Positions 1 through 7,690 of a stretch of 18,161 bases of DNA are shown piece by piece (within the stretch, counting starts at the first letter, position 1; every line of letters begins with the position of its first letter). Location: the NCBI RefSeq assembly GCF_001641265.1, contig NW_020167584.1:1-18161 (forward strand), written 5' to 3'. The stretch comes from Pseudogymnoascus destructans (lineage: Eukaryota > Ascomycota > Leotiomycetes > Thelebolales > Thelebolaceae). Position numbers and translations under genes: made by a program. The notes below the pieces were generated by a model that saw nothing but the letters and a program-made list of their open reading frames with translations, had not been told where the DNA came from and made no database searches.

Positions 1-320
1 CCCATCCACACACGTCATTGTCATACTGACATTCGTTGCACTCAGTTTGCTATCAAACTCAAGAGCAAACTTGGAAATCTCCTCCTCACACCTACAAGTC
101 ACTATACATATTTTGGCTTATCACACCAACAACAAGAGCAATACTACTCAACGATTGCTACAACCATCTATGATTCATTACATGACATCACTCATACTAC
201 CACATGACATATCTCTACCAACTAGAGGCCTAGGAGGAACGATAGCTCTAAAAGCTCCTACGAACCTCTATGATTCATTACATGTCATCGCTCTTTAGTT
301 ACCCACAAGATTGGTTAAGT

Positions 321-368
321 TATGACATAATTTGTCTATGACATAATTTGTCTATGACATAATTTGTC
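321..368 (+). repeat. 16-bp tandem repeat, three units, in LTR B
   Basis: Three perfect units of TATGACATAATTTGTC lie end to end. The same place in the other copies of this LTR holds four units (10089-10152, inverted) and one unit (13808-13823), so the array varies in copy number between insertions. Confidence 0.9.
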
Positions 369-520
369 TATAGGGGTACTCTGACCTTGGACCTCCTTTT
401 ACTTCCTATAGGCTACAAACCTAAGAGATGGTTCTATGGGATTCTCTTACGTCGACTACAGTTACCAAGCCTGGTAATCATGGAAAGTCTTGGAAAATGA
501 GAAAACTACACTCCTTTAGC

Positions 521-553
521 ATAAATAGGATTGCCCTTTCCTTAAGAAAGGGC
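521..553 (+). promoter_or_regulatory. Putative LTR B TATA box and 5' RNA hairpin
   Basis: ATAAATAG at 521-528 is a plausible TATA element. It is followed at 533-553 by an 8-bp perfect stem (GCCCTTTC / GAAAGGGC) with a 5-nt loop. Both are present in the other two copies of this LTR. Two further stems follow at 643-670 and 788-809. The promoter role is inferred from position only. Confidence 0.45.
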
Positions 554-875
554 AAGCAGACAATACAGTAAATCGACTATCACATACTTCCACGTCTTTT
601 CCAAGCTTCCAAGCATTCATCTTGTTACTCCTTGTTTCTGAAAAGTCAGTGAGGTGTTAACCTCTGACTTACCCCTGAGTTCCCAGACTCAACATTTGTT
701 GCAACTTGTCTGAACCACTTCACTACATCACACACCTGATTGCTGCGTTGTGGAATAGTCTAAGCTACGACCCTTTGGCTCTGTTTTCTAAGACAGTGTG
801 TTGTCTTAGTAAATTCATCCCTTCCTTGGGTGGCAAGATTCTCACATCTGGTGCACCCACCATTACAGTCATCCC

Positions 876-1053
876 TGTTACAATAACAGCTCACAGCTTG
901 TCACAGCTTGTTATGGTTGTTATGGTTGTTATGGGGATTACGGGTGTAGCCTTCGCCACCAAGGTTACAACCACTAAGCAGACAACTGTATGATTCAATC
1001 TTATGTTACGATGGTCCTAGACTGGCATCATGATCTCTATGACCATCGTAACA
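876..1053 (+). repeat. E1 5' LTR (rearranged)
   Basis: It starts TGTTACAATAAC and ends ATCGTAACA, matching the 3' LTR at 6644-6924 but about 100 bp shorter. It keeps only three TTGTTATGG units (908-934). The pyrimidine-rich stretch seen in the 3' copy is missing. Around 992-1015 it carries sequence complementary to the LTR end plus primer binding site, forming a perfect 24-bp inverted repeat with 1042-1065. Confidence 0.88.
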
Positions 1054-1066
1054 TAAGATTGAATCT
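1054..1066 (+). other. E1 self-primer binding site
   Basis: Two bases (TA) follow the LTR end, then AGATTGAATCT (1056-1066). The exact 11-nt complement, AGATTCAATCT, lies inside the 3' LTR at 6864-6874, where the RNA 5' end would fall. No tRNA 3'-end complement (TGG...) is present. This matches the Tf1 scheme, in which the first 11 nt of the transcript fold back to prime minus-strand synthesis. E2 shows the same geometry with a different sequence. Confidence 0.7.
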
Positions 1067-1590
1067 CATTTCTTCATTAGCTCATCCTGAGCAAGAAACC
1101 AGAAACCAGCACAAACCTTCGAGCAACAGAACCCTCAAACCAGACACCAACACAAACTTCGAGCAACAGAACCTCCAGAACCAGAAATCGAAACTCAGAC
1201 CAAGACATTGCTCTTTAGCAAAGAACTAGATCTAGATACAGAACCAGAAAACCCAGACACAAATACAGCCAAAATCGATTCCAGAACTACACATTGAACC
1301 AGAACCAGAACCAGAACACCAGAACATCAAATCCAGAAACTACAAGTCAACTCAATACCACACTCAAGCATCAGAACCCAGAACATTATATCAGCAGAAT
1401 TAGACCTTTCCGTGACTCCCTCAACAAGGATATAACCGTGACAGAAGTGTGCTCCTCTTGAGTGGCTCGTACGGCCGACAACTGCATAATAGGGCCTTCA
1501 CCACATACGTGTCTAGTTCCTGATACTGACAAAGTCAGAAGAAGATCCTGACCTCGACAATTCCAAGGACAAGAAGCGAAGCCTGCTATA
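1067..1590 (+). other. E1 untranslated leader with conserved block
   Basis: This stretch has no plausible protein gene. The first part (about 1085-1400) is rich in A and C, with degenerate repeats of CCAGAA-type motifs; one 23-24-nt unit containing TTCGAGCAACAGAACC recurs at about 1111 and 1151. The second part (1401-1496) closely matches the leader of E2 (14529-14625, opposite strand) even though both lie upstream of the Gag start. The block may act in the RNA, for example in packaging or translation, but that is inference. Confidence 0.6.
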
Positions 1591-2830
1591 ATGGCACGCG
1601 ATGCACAAGGACATGTCATCCGTGACAGGAGTCAAGATCAAGGACAAGAAACCCAATCTACTACAAGCAATGAGGACTGCTTAGAAAGCCACACCTACAA
1701 TAGAAGGGAAACACTACTCGAGGATCCAGAACACCAAGCTACCTTCGCATTTGGGAGCTTAAAGACCTCTCAGTTGTGAGCACTGGAGCCAAGCCCAGAG
1801 AGAGGCTGCGCTTCAAATCCAAAAGCAGATGATGGAGGATTATGATCATGTCACCCAGCTCTACAATACTACCCTCCAGAAGAGTCGAGGAGAAGGCTAC
1901 ATATGATGACAATATCAGCCAGCTACAAGAGGTTATCCAAGCTCATGAGCAGACAATGGCAGGACAAGCTGCTGTTGTGAAATATCTTGAAAATGAGAAG
2001 TCAAAAAGCAGCACTACTCGCAATAGAGAATCACACCAGAAATCCACCAAGATCCCAGACCCTCCTACTCTCACAGAGGGAATAGAGCCAGCTTATGACG
2101 ATTGGAGCATTAAGATAAAGATGAAGCTTGAGGCGAACCTTGACCATTTTCCTACTCCAGCCCTTCAGATGGGTTATGTGCAAAGCAGACTAGGTGGCAA
2201 AGCCTCCTCTCACATCAATCCACGCCTTCGATCTACTCAGAACAAGTTTCAAACTGTAGAGGAAATGTTTGAAGTCCTAGACAGAGTCTTCAGTGATCCA
2301 GACTGCCGCTTTACTGCACAACGCGCTATAGAAAGCTCTTAAAACAAGGATAACTTTGCTACCTTTTGGGCAGAGTTCAGAGACTCACTGTTGAACTGGA
2401 TTACTCAGAAGAGACCCTCATTGATGACCTCTGCCATAAGGTTAATACGAAGATGCAGACTGCTTTAATAGCAGAGATAAACCCAAGCTCTCTTCATGCC
2501 TTTGCACAAAAGTGCTTACTGATTGATCAGAATATCCAGCAACTTCAAATCCAAGACGCTCGCACTGTCCCTCGAGTTATTCAGCAAGCCTTTAAGCCAC
2601 AAGACTTTCACAGTAAGGCTAAGCAGCCTACTACAAACCCACCTGCTAGCTTTAGACCACCAAGACTATATCGTGCACCACATCAGAACCCTGCAACTGA
2701 GAAGCTAATGCAGGAAGGCCGCTGCTTCCATTGCCAGCAAACTGGACACCGAGCTTATGAATGTCCTACCAAGAATGCTCAAGTCCACGAAGTTAGCACT
2801 TATGATGCTCCACTTTCGGGAAAAGAATAA
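1591..2830 (+). pseudogene. gag: E1 Gag (capsid/nucleocapsid), broken
   Basis: Gag would build the virus-like particle and bind element RNA. The chosen start (ATG 1591) heads the first fragment (1591-1782), by position relative to the leader block and to the E2 Gag start. Pieces then follow in other frames: about 1784-1880, 1885-2342 and 2366-2830. The part at 2040-2330 has the typical gypsy Gag core (DPPTLTEG... WSIKIKMKLEANLDHFPT...). The C-terminal piece has a CCHC zinc knuckle at 2723-2764 (CFHCQQTGHRAYEC, pattern C-X2-C-X4-H-X4-C). It ends in TAA at 2828-2830, just after a slippery GGGAAAA. Frameshifts near 1780, 1885 and 2340 make it non-functional. Confidence 0.82.
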
Positions 2831-2855
2831 CCTTCAGACAAGACGTCCCTGAAGG
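2818..2855 (+). promoter_or_regulatory. E1 gag-pol -1 frameshift signal
   Basis: The heptamer GGGAAAA (2818-2824) sits in the correct Gag phase for a canonical X-XXY-YYZ slippery site (TCG GGA AAA). It is followed by GAA TAA (the Gag stop) as a 6-nt spacer, then a perfect 7-bp stem CCTTCAG (2831-2837) / CTGAAGG (2849-2855) with an 11-nt loop. Pol continues in the -1 frame from here. E2 has the same layout with a compensated stem, which supports function. Confidence 0.75.
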
Positions 2856-3323
2856 TGTCATGACAGCCAGAATTGCAACTTCTTCCTCAAGCTTTGGATT
2901 AGATCCAGATACTCCATTCATAGTTACTTGTATGATAGGAAAATCAAAAATCAAAGCACAAGCCCTTATCGATACTGGAGCTACTGGAGGAAACTTTGTG
3001 AATGCTGTTGATGCAGAATGAATTTGTGAGATAGAAGGCATATCACCAGTAGAGCTTTTAAAGCCACGCCCTATTCAAGGCTTTGATGGAACAGCAGCCC
3101 CTCCCATCACTCATGCTATATACCCTCGCCTACAGGTCCAAGACCATGTTGAAAGTCTATGCCCTCTATTCATCACCACTCTTGGGAAACATTCTGTCAT
3201 TCTTGGGAAGGCTTGGATGAAGCAACATGGACTTATACTTGATATGGTAAATGACCAAAGTCATATTTACTAAAGGTCATTGCCAGCACACTACACCAAC
3301 GAATACTCAAATCGAAACCTACA
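2825..3323 (+). pseudogene. pol: E1 aspartic protease (start of Pol), broken
   Basis: This is the retropepsin-type protease that would cut the Gag-Pol polyprotein. It is read in the -1 frame relative to Gag. The catalytic motif DTGATGG is encoded at 2971 onward and looks intact. A TGA at 3019-3021 replaces the Arg codon found in E2 (AER-ICEIEG), a single CGA-to-TGA change. The second conserved block, LGKHSVILGKAWMKQHG, follows at about 3182-3235. A frameshift near 3255 separates it from the reverse transcriptase part. Apart from these breaks it aligns closely with the E2 protease at 11281-11800. Confidence 0.82.
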
Positions 3324-4450
3324 TTGCCCCAAGTCAATAAGCAAATACAAGATGACAAATCTTGGAAGCCAGCCCTCCAACCTCCTTATAAGAACAAGAA
3401 CACATGCACTGTCGCAATGATTGGCGCCGCACCATTTAATATGCTTCGGAAGCAGAAGGGAGCTAAGGTTTTTGCAGTATCATTTAAAAATATACTCGCT
3501 GAACAGGCAAAGGAGGAAGCGAAGGAAATCAACCCAAAACTGATCCTCCCAAAGGAGTTCCATAAATATCTCGATGTGTTCTCAAAGCAGGCTGCAGATG
3601 AACTCCCCCCTCACCGATATGCAGACCACCACATCGTCTTAGAACAAGATTCGAAATTAGGACATGCGCCCCTTTACAACATGTCAAAGGAGGAACTTGA
3701 TCTTGTGAAGAAATATATTGACGACAATTGTCGAAAGGATTTATTGAAGCTAGCAAAGCTCCCTTTGCCTCTCCTGTCCTTTTCGTCTGCAAACCAGGTG
3801 GCGGACTTCGATTCTCTGTGTTGATTACCGCAAGCTAAATGCCACCACAAGAAAAGACTCATACCCACTACCCCTCATCGATGAAACATTGGCTCAGATC
3901 ACAGGTGCCAAATATCTTACAAAGATTGACATTCGTCATGCATTTAATCGGATCCGTATGCAAACAAAAGAGGATGAAGATCTCACTACCTTTAAGACGA
4001 GATTTGGATCATACAAGTACAAGGTCCTCCTTTTGGCCTTACAAATGGCCCTGCAACATTCCAGCGATATATGAACAAACCCTTATGGAATACATAAACA
4101 AATTTGTTACAGTATATATGGATGATCTCCTCATCTATAGTGCAAATCGATCTGAGCATACCCAGCACGTGCAAATGGTTTTACAGAAGCTCCGCGAAGC
4201 TGGACTACAAGCAGACATTGCAAAATGTGAATTCTATGTCCAAGAAACAAAATTCCTAGGGCTTATCATTGGAATCTATGGCATGAGAATGGACCCTGCA
4301 AAAGTCCAAACTATACTTGAATGGAAAGCACCAAGGTTGCTCCGAGATACACAAGCCTTCATTGGGTTCTGTGTGTTCTACCAGGGTTTATAAGAAGCTA
4401 CTCTACTATTATGAAGCCACTGGTAAATCTCACAAGGAAAGGTCAAATAT
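3324..4450 (+). pseudogene. pol: E1 reverse transcriptase, broken
   Basis: This RNA-directed DNA polymerase domain is spread over several frames. The N-terminal linker and first RT blocks lie at 3324-3735 (FHKYLDVFSKQAADELPPHR..., NMSKEELDLVKKYI). A frameshift near 3735 and another near 3820 lead into DYRKLNA (3823-3843). Next come the KIDIRHAFNRIRMQ block (about 3924-3965), a frameshift near 4030, and the catalytic YMDD at 4115-4126, which is intact. The thumb region (LREAGLQADIAKCEF... FLGLIIG) follows to about 4390, where another frameshift occurs. E2 has the same domain in far better condition (10536-11280 and 9000-9593). Confidence 0.88.
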
Positions 4451-5240
4451 TTGAATGAACCAAGCCTGCCAGGCAGCCTTTGAGCTAATTAAAAAGACTG
4501 TTACAGAAGCACCTGTGCTACAACACTTCGACCGGGACAAAACAGCGTATGTAGAAGCAGACGCCTCAGACGGCTATAGTATCCTCGTGACAGTTCTATG
4601 TGACACAGAAACTCTATCCACGAAGCTATCTTATCTTACCCACGATACTACCTTACTTCGTGCTGGTGCAATAAGTCGCAAGAAACCTCTATCGCAGCGT
4701 GGCTAGCTATCTTACTACATAATTGCTGAGTGCAATTACGAGATCTATGACAAGGAGCTATTGGCCATCATTAGATGCTTCAAAGCATGGAGACCAGAAG
4801 TTGAGGGCACAGCAATGCCAGTACAAGTTTTGTCAGACCACAAGAGTCTTGAATATTTCATGAGCACAAAAAAGCTTACTAGGCGGCAAGCTCGATGGGC
4901 AGAATTCCTCTCTCGATACAATTTCCAAATCATATATCGACCTGGCAAGCAGAACGGAAAAGCAGATGCATTAACTCGAAGACCAGGGGATAGACCAGAA
5001 GGGAATGAAGAAGATGACCGTCAAAAACAACAGCTTCAAACTCTATTACCTCTTAAGAGACTCCATCCGGATCTCGCACAGCAGCTAGAACTCAAAAGTC
5101 AAGGGCAGGCACAAGATGCTCAACTTGCACCAATCCTACCACAAGATCAAAGCATCCATGACCAGATTCAAGCTGCGCAGCTCCAGGATGAATTATGCAA
5201 GGATACAATCCGAAGACTACAGAACAACGAGCGAGATAGC
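4451..5240 (+). pseudogene. pol: E1 RNase H and tether, broken
   Basis: RNase H would degrade the RNA strand of the hybrid. The start (E-stop at 4454-4456, where E2 has EWTHACQTAFELL) has a nonsense change. The fragment VTEAPVLQHFDRDKTAYVEADASD (about 4498-4570) includes the first RNase H acidic region (VEADASD). The next 130 bp (4575-4705) no longer match E2 and look rearranged. The domain resumes at 4761 with IIRCFKAWRPEVEGT and VLSDHKSLEYFM (an active-site Asp in SDHKSL), then RWAEFLSRYNFQIIYRPGKQNGKADALTRRP to about 4985. A long Gln-rich linker leads into integrase in the same open stretch. Confidence 0.82.
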
Positions 5241-6124
5241 CCAAGTATAGCCTTAGCACATTGCGAAGAGAGAAATGGACTCTTACTCTACCAAAATCGA
5301 GTTTGGATCCCAGAGGACATCCAAGTTAAACTCCTACAAGAAGTTCATGACCAGCCAGCAATGGGGCACCCTGGAATTGGAAAAATGGTTCGCATCATTA
5401 AGAGACAGTACTACTGGCCTCGTATGGACAAGACTATCACTCAATATGTAAAGAATTGCCATATCTGCAAGAGATCAAAACAACCCGGATGCATATAATG
5501 GACTCCTACAACCAATCCCAATTGGAAGCCAACCATGGAAGGACATATCACTCTTTTATTACAGGATTACCATTATGTGAAGGAAACAATTCTATCCTTG
5601 TAGTTACAAAAGAGCGCCATTTTATCCCATGCTTTGCAGGTAAAGAAGGCACTACAGCAGAAGCTACAGCAAGGTTACTACTCCAGCATGTATGGAAACA
5701 CCATGGTTTACCAAATTCCATCATCTCAGACAGAGGGCCCCAGTTTGTAGCTGTAGTGTGGAAAATCCTCTGCAAAGTTTGGAAAGTTACAATCAAATTG
5801 TCTACAGCCTTCCACCCAGAAACGGACAGGCAAACTGAGAGGTTTAATGCAGAACTCGAGCGATATTTACGGGCTCATGTCAACTATCTCCAAGACAACT
5901 GGGTTGAATATCTTTGCATGGCTGAATTCACAGCAAATGCCCTTCCATCAGACTCAACAAAAGTTAGCCCATTTTTTGCAAACAAGGTTTTCGAGCCAAG
6001 AATGAGCTTTGATATAGAGCATAGCACGTTCCAAACTGCCCTTCAAGAACATAAGGACATAGCTCAAAACATGAAAGATATTTGGGAATTCCTACAAGAC
6101 CAGATCGCCCTCTCACAAACCTGA
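5241..6124 (+). pseudogene. pol: E1 integrase zinc-binding and core, broken
   Basis: Integrase would insert the cDNA. The HHCC zinc module (EVHDQPAMGHPG ... YYWP ... NCHICKR) is intact up to about 5480, then a frameshift occurs near 5490. In the core, the first catalytic Asp is lost: E2 encodes DISMDFVTGLP, whereas E1 at about 5540-5570 has a 2-nt shorter, altered segment with no MDF. A further in-frame loss removes four residues after ILVV near 5605. The second Asp (SIISDRGPQF, about 5720-5750) and the Glu (TERFN, about 5835) remain. A TGA at 6122-6124 separates the core from the C-terminal part. Confidence 0.87.
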
Positions 6125-6597
6125 ATGGAGCACTTTGCAAATCAAAACAGGAAGCCAGCACCAAGATATAAGATAGGAGACCGAGTCTGGCTTTCTACTC
6201 GGAATATCAAAACCCAACGACCCTCAAAGAACTTGACCATAAGCAAGTTGGTCCATTTCAAATCCTTGAGCAAATTGGGAATGTTGCATACCGACTCCAG
6301 CTACCACCAAGCATGAAGATACACCCTGTGTTTCATAGCAACCTCTTACGACTTGACTCAGATGATGCTTTACAAGGCCAGCACCATGAACTACCCCTGC
6401 CAATCATTATAGAAGATGAACTTGAATGGGAAGTTAAAGAAATCCTAGATTCTAAACTCCTATGGAAGAAGCTGTTCTATATGGCAGCATGGAAGAACCA
6501 CCCACTAGACAACAGTTGGTATCCTGCTACAAACTTCAACAATGTACCTGAACTCACACAAGCTTTCCACCGAAAATACCTGCAGAAGCCACAATGA
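6125..6597 (+). pseudogene. pol: E1 integrase C-terminus and chromodomain
   Basis: The first piece (6125-6235) encodes the GPY/F-type integrase tail (HFANQNRKPAPRYKIGDRVWLSTRNIKTQRPSKNL). After a frameshift near 6235 it continues through VHFKSL/MKIHPVFHSNLLRL. The last frame (6313-6597) ends in a chromodomain at about 6421-6580: EWEVKEILDSK, LFYMAAWKN, NSWYPATNFNNVPELTQAFH. The aromatic-cage residues are present (W in EWEV, W in AAWK, W/Y in NSWYP). Chromodomains of this group bind modified histone H3 and steer integration. The TGA at 6595-6597 is the natural Pol end, about 30 nt before the polypurine tract. Confidence 0.85.
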
Positions 6598-6626
6598 TCT
6601 TACTCTTGATCAGGAGATCAATCTTA

Positions 6627-6643
6627 GTGGGGGGGGGGGGTAG
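6627..6643 (+). other. E1 polypurine tract
   Basis: An unbroken run of 12 G (6629-6640), followed by TAG, abuts the 3' LTR start at 6644. This is where plus-strand synthesis would be primed. The pure G run is unusual, as most such tracts mix A and G; the exact length may be affected by sequencing. Confidence 0.75.
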
Positions 6644-6924
6644 TGTTACGATTATAGCTTACAGCTTGTCACAGCTTGTTACGGTTGTTACGGTTGTTAC
6701 GGTTGTTACGGTTGTTACGGTTGTTACGGTTATTATGGTTATTACGGTTGTTATGGGGATTATGGGTGTAGCCTTAGCCACCAAGGTTACAACCGCTAAG
6801 CAGACAACTGTATGTTATGAGGAATAGCCTCACTTCCTTCCTTCTTCTTCTTCTTCTCTCTTTAGATTCAATCTAGATTACTTTTCCTGGACTGGCATCA
6901 TGACCTCTATGACCATCGTAAACA
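6644..6924 (+). repeat. E1 3' LTR
   Basis: It starts TGTTACGATTATAG and ends CCATCGTAAACA, 281 bp. It contains nine 9-bp units (6676-6756), a CTT-rich tract (6833-6860) and the proposed RNA start with the 11-nt self-primer at 6864-6874. One extra A in the terminal GTAAACA separates it from the 5' LTR end GTAACA. It is the better-preserved LTR of the pair. Confidence 0.9.
6676..6756 (+). repeat. 9-bp tandem repeat in E1 3' LTR
   Basis: Six perfect TTGTTACGG units are followed by three variants (TTATTATGG, TTATTACGG, TTGTTATGG). The 5' LTR has three units only (908-934), all of the TTGTTATGG form. It lies in the U3 part, so it may be a promoter array, but no function is shown. Confidence 0.92.
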
Positions 6925-7239
6925 TCTCCTATATTATCTTCTTGATCTTGACTGTAAGTTTCGATAATTGTCTCTATTTCATCATCCAGATCATCGATCT
7001 CTTTAGCAGGAGGGTTAACAAATTCTTTAATTGTCAATAGATCTTAAACCTCTAGTATCTATGCCATTTAAGCTTGAAGGAGGGCCTCTTGATCAGCAAT
7101 TTCATCAGCCTCTCAAACCTTAATCTCAACTGGTTTCTTAACTACTGTTAACTTGACGAAGTAGCATTGAATTGTTGTATTAGTAATGCAATCGTTCCAT
7201 GCAATTCGAGTCCACTGTATTGCTTTAAGGAGGTTAACA
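6925..7239 (-). pseudogene. pogo/Tigger-like transposase C-terminal remnant
   Basis: Read on the - strand from about 7237, one frame runs through to 6925 with four in-frame stops. It begins VNLLKAIQWTRIAWN and continues TNTTIQCYF, a pattern typical of the C-terminal end of DDE transposases of the pogo/Tigger (CENP-B-related) group. An acidic tail follows (KEIDDLDDEIETIIETY). The catalytic part is absent. On its upstream side it is joined directly to the truncated end of E2 (junction near 7239), and on the other side it is cut by the E1 3' LTR. The family call rests on motif resemblance only; a remnant of another DDE gene is possible. Confidence 0.5.
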
Positions 7240-7690
7240 GTAGTTCTTCCAAGCTGCCTTGTAGAAAAGCTTTTTTCGTATAACTTTTGAGTCGAGGATT
7301 TCGTCCACTTCCCACTCCTCTTCGCCATTGACAATAACTGGAGGCTCTGGCTCCTGTTGATGCCCTTCGATTGCATCATTCGAGTCGAGTCTTAATAGAT
7401 TGGTATGAAAGACTGGATGAATCTTCATGCTGTTTGGAAGTTTGAGCTGATATGCAACTTGCCCAATTCACTCTAGAATTTCAAAAGGTCCCACTTGCTT
7501 GTGGTCTAGCTTCTTTGATGGCCTCTGTGTCTTTATATTTTGAGTTGAAAGCCATACTCTGTCTCCCACTTGATAGCGTGGTGCAGGTTTCCTTTTCTTG
7601 TTTGCGAAATGTTCCATTTTTGCTTGCGAGAGCGTGATTTCATCCTGCAGAAACTCCCAAACCTTTGCCATGGTCTGAGCTATGTACTTG
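7240..7690 (-). pseudogene. pol: E2 integrase tail and truncated chromodomain
   Basis: The frame from 7671 down encodes AKVWEFLQDEITLSQAKMEHFANKKRKPAPRYQVGDRVWLST, the integrase C-terminal module. It has a TGA at 7468-7470 where E1 has Gln (QIGNVAY). The same frame then reads IGQVAYQLKLPNSMKIHPVFHTNLLRLDS and the chromodomain start EEEWEVDEILDSKVIRKKLFYKAAWKNY. After KNY (about 7240) the match to E1 stops and the transposase remnant begins. The last strand and helix of the chromodomain, including the NSWYP aromatic pair, are therefore lost. Confidence 0.85.

Larger units (their letters stand above)
19..867 (+). mobile_element. Solo LTR, family B, copy 1
   Basis: This 849-bp unit begins TGTCATAC and ends CCATTACA, so it has TG...CA termini. 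It is flanked by a perfect 5-bp target duplication GTCAT (14-18 and 868-872). Two more copies occur at 9594-10530 (inverted) and 13428-14365. It has no protein-coding content; short open frames inside it are chance. The + orientation is inferred from a TATA-like ATAAATAG at 521-528, followed by a GC-rich hairpin at 533-553 where RNA would start. A 16-bp unit (TATGACATAATTTGTC) is repeated three times at 321-368. No internal region is attached, so it is a solo LTR left by LTR-LTR recombination. The parent family is not in the window. It lies only 8 bp (868-875, GTCATCCC) outside the E1 5' LTR. Confidence 0.88.
876..6924 (+). mobile_element. Ty3/gypsy chromovirus E1, full span, inactive
   Basis: This is a complete LTR retrotransposon: 5' LTR (876-1053), self-primer binding site, leader, gag, protease, reverse transcriptase, RNase H, integrase, chromodomain, polypurine tract and 3' LTR (6644-6924). 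The pol order PR-RT-RH-IN with a C-terminal chromodomain places it in the chromoviruses (Ty3/gypsy), and the self-priming signal points to the Tf1/sushi group. Gag and Pol are broken by at least ten frameshifts or stops, so it cannot make its own proteins. The LTRs differ by point changes, by 9-bp repeat number (3 against 9) and by a rearrangement in the 5' LTR, so it is not a recent insertion. The 5-bp flanks (ATCCC left, TCTCC right) do not match, so either the target copy has decayed or the ends are recombinant. Confidence 0.93.

Noticed and set aside
321..368. CRISPR-like array
   Set aside because: Units are directly adjacent with no spacers, inside a eukaryotic LTR.
706..993. Open frame of 95 codons with VVMVVM repeats, and its counterpart at 6594-6827
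   Set aside because: It spans LTR B and the 9-bp repeats of the E1 LTR. The protein repeat is just the tandem DNA read through; no gene.
876..6924. RIP (repeat-induced point mutation) as the cause of decay
   Set aside because: Some stops are CGA-to-TGA (3019, perhaps 8522), but most breaks are small indels and E2 keeps many CpG sites. A dinucleotide index is needed before claiming RIP.
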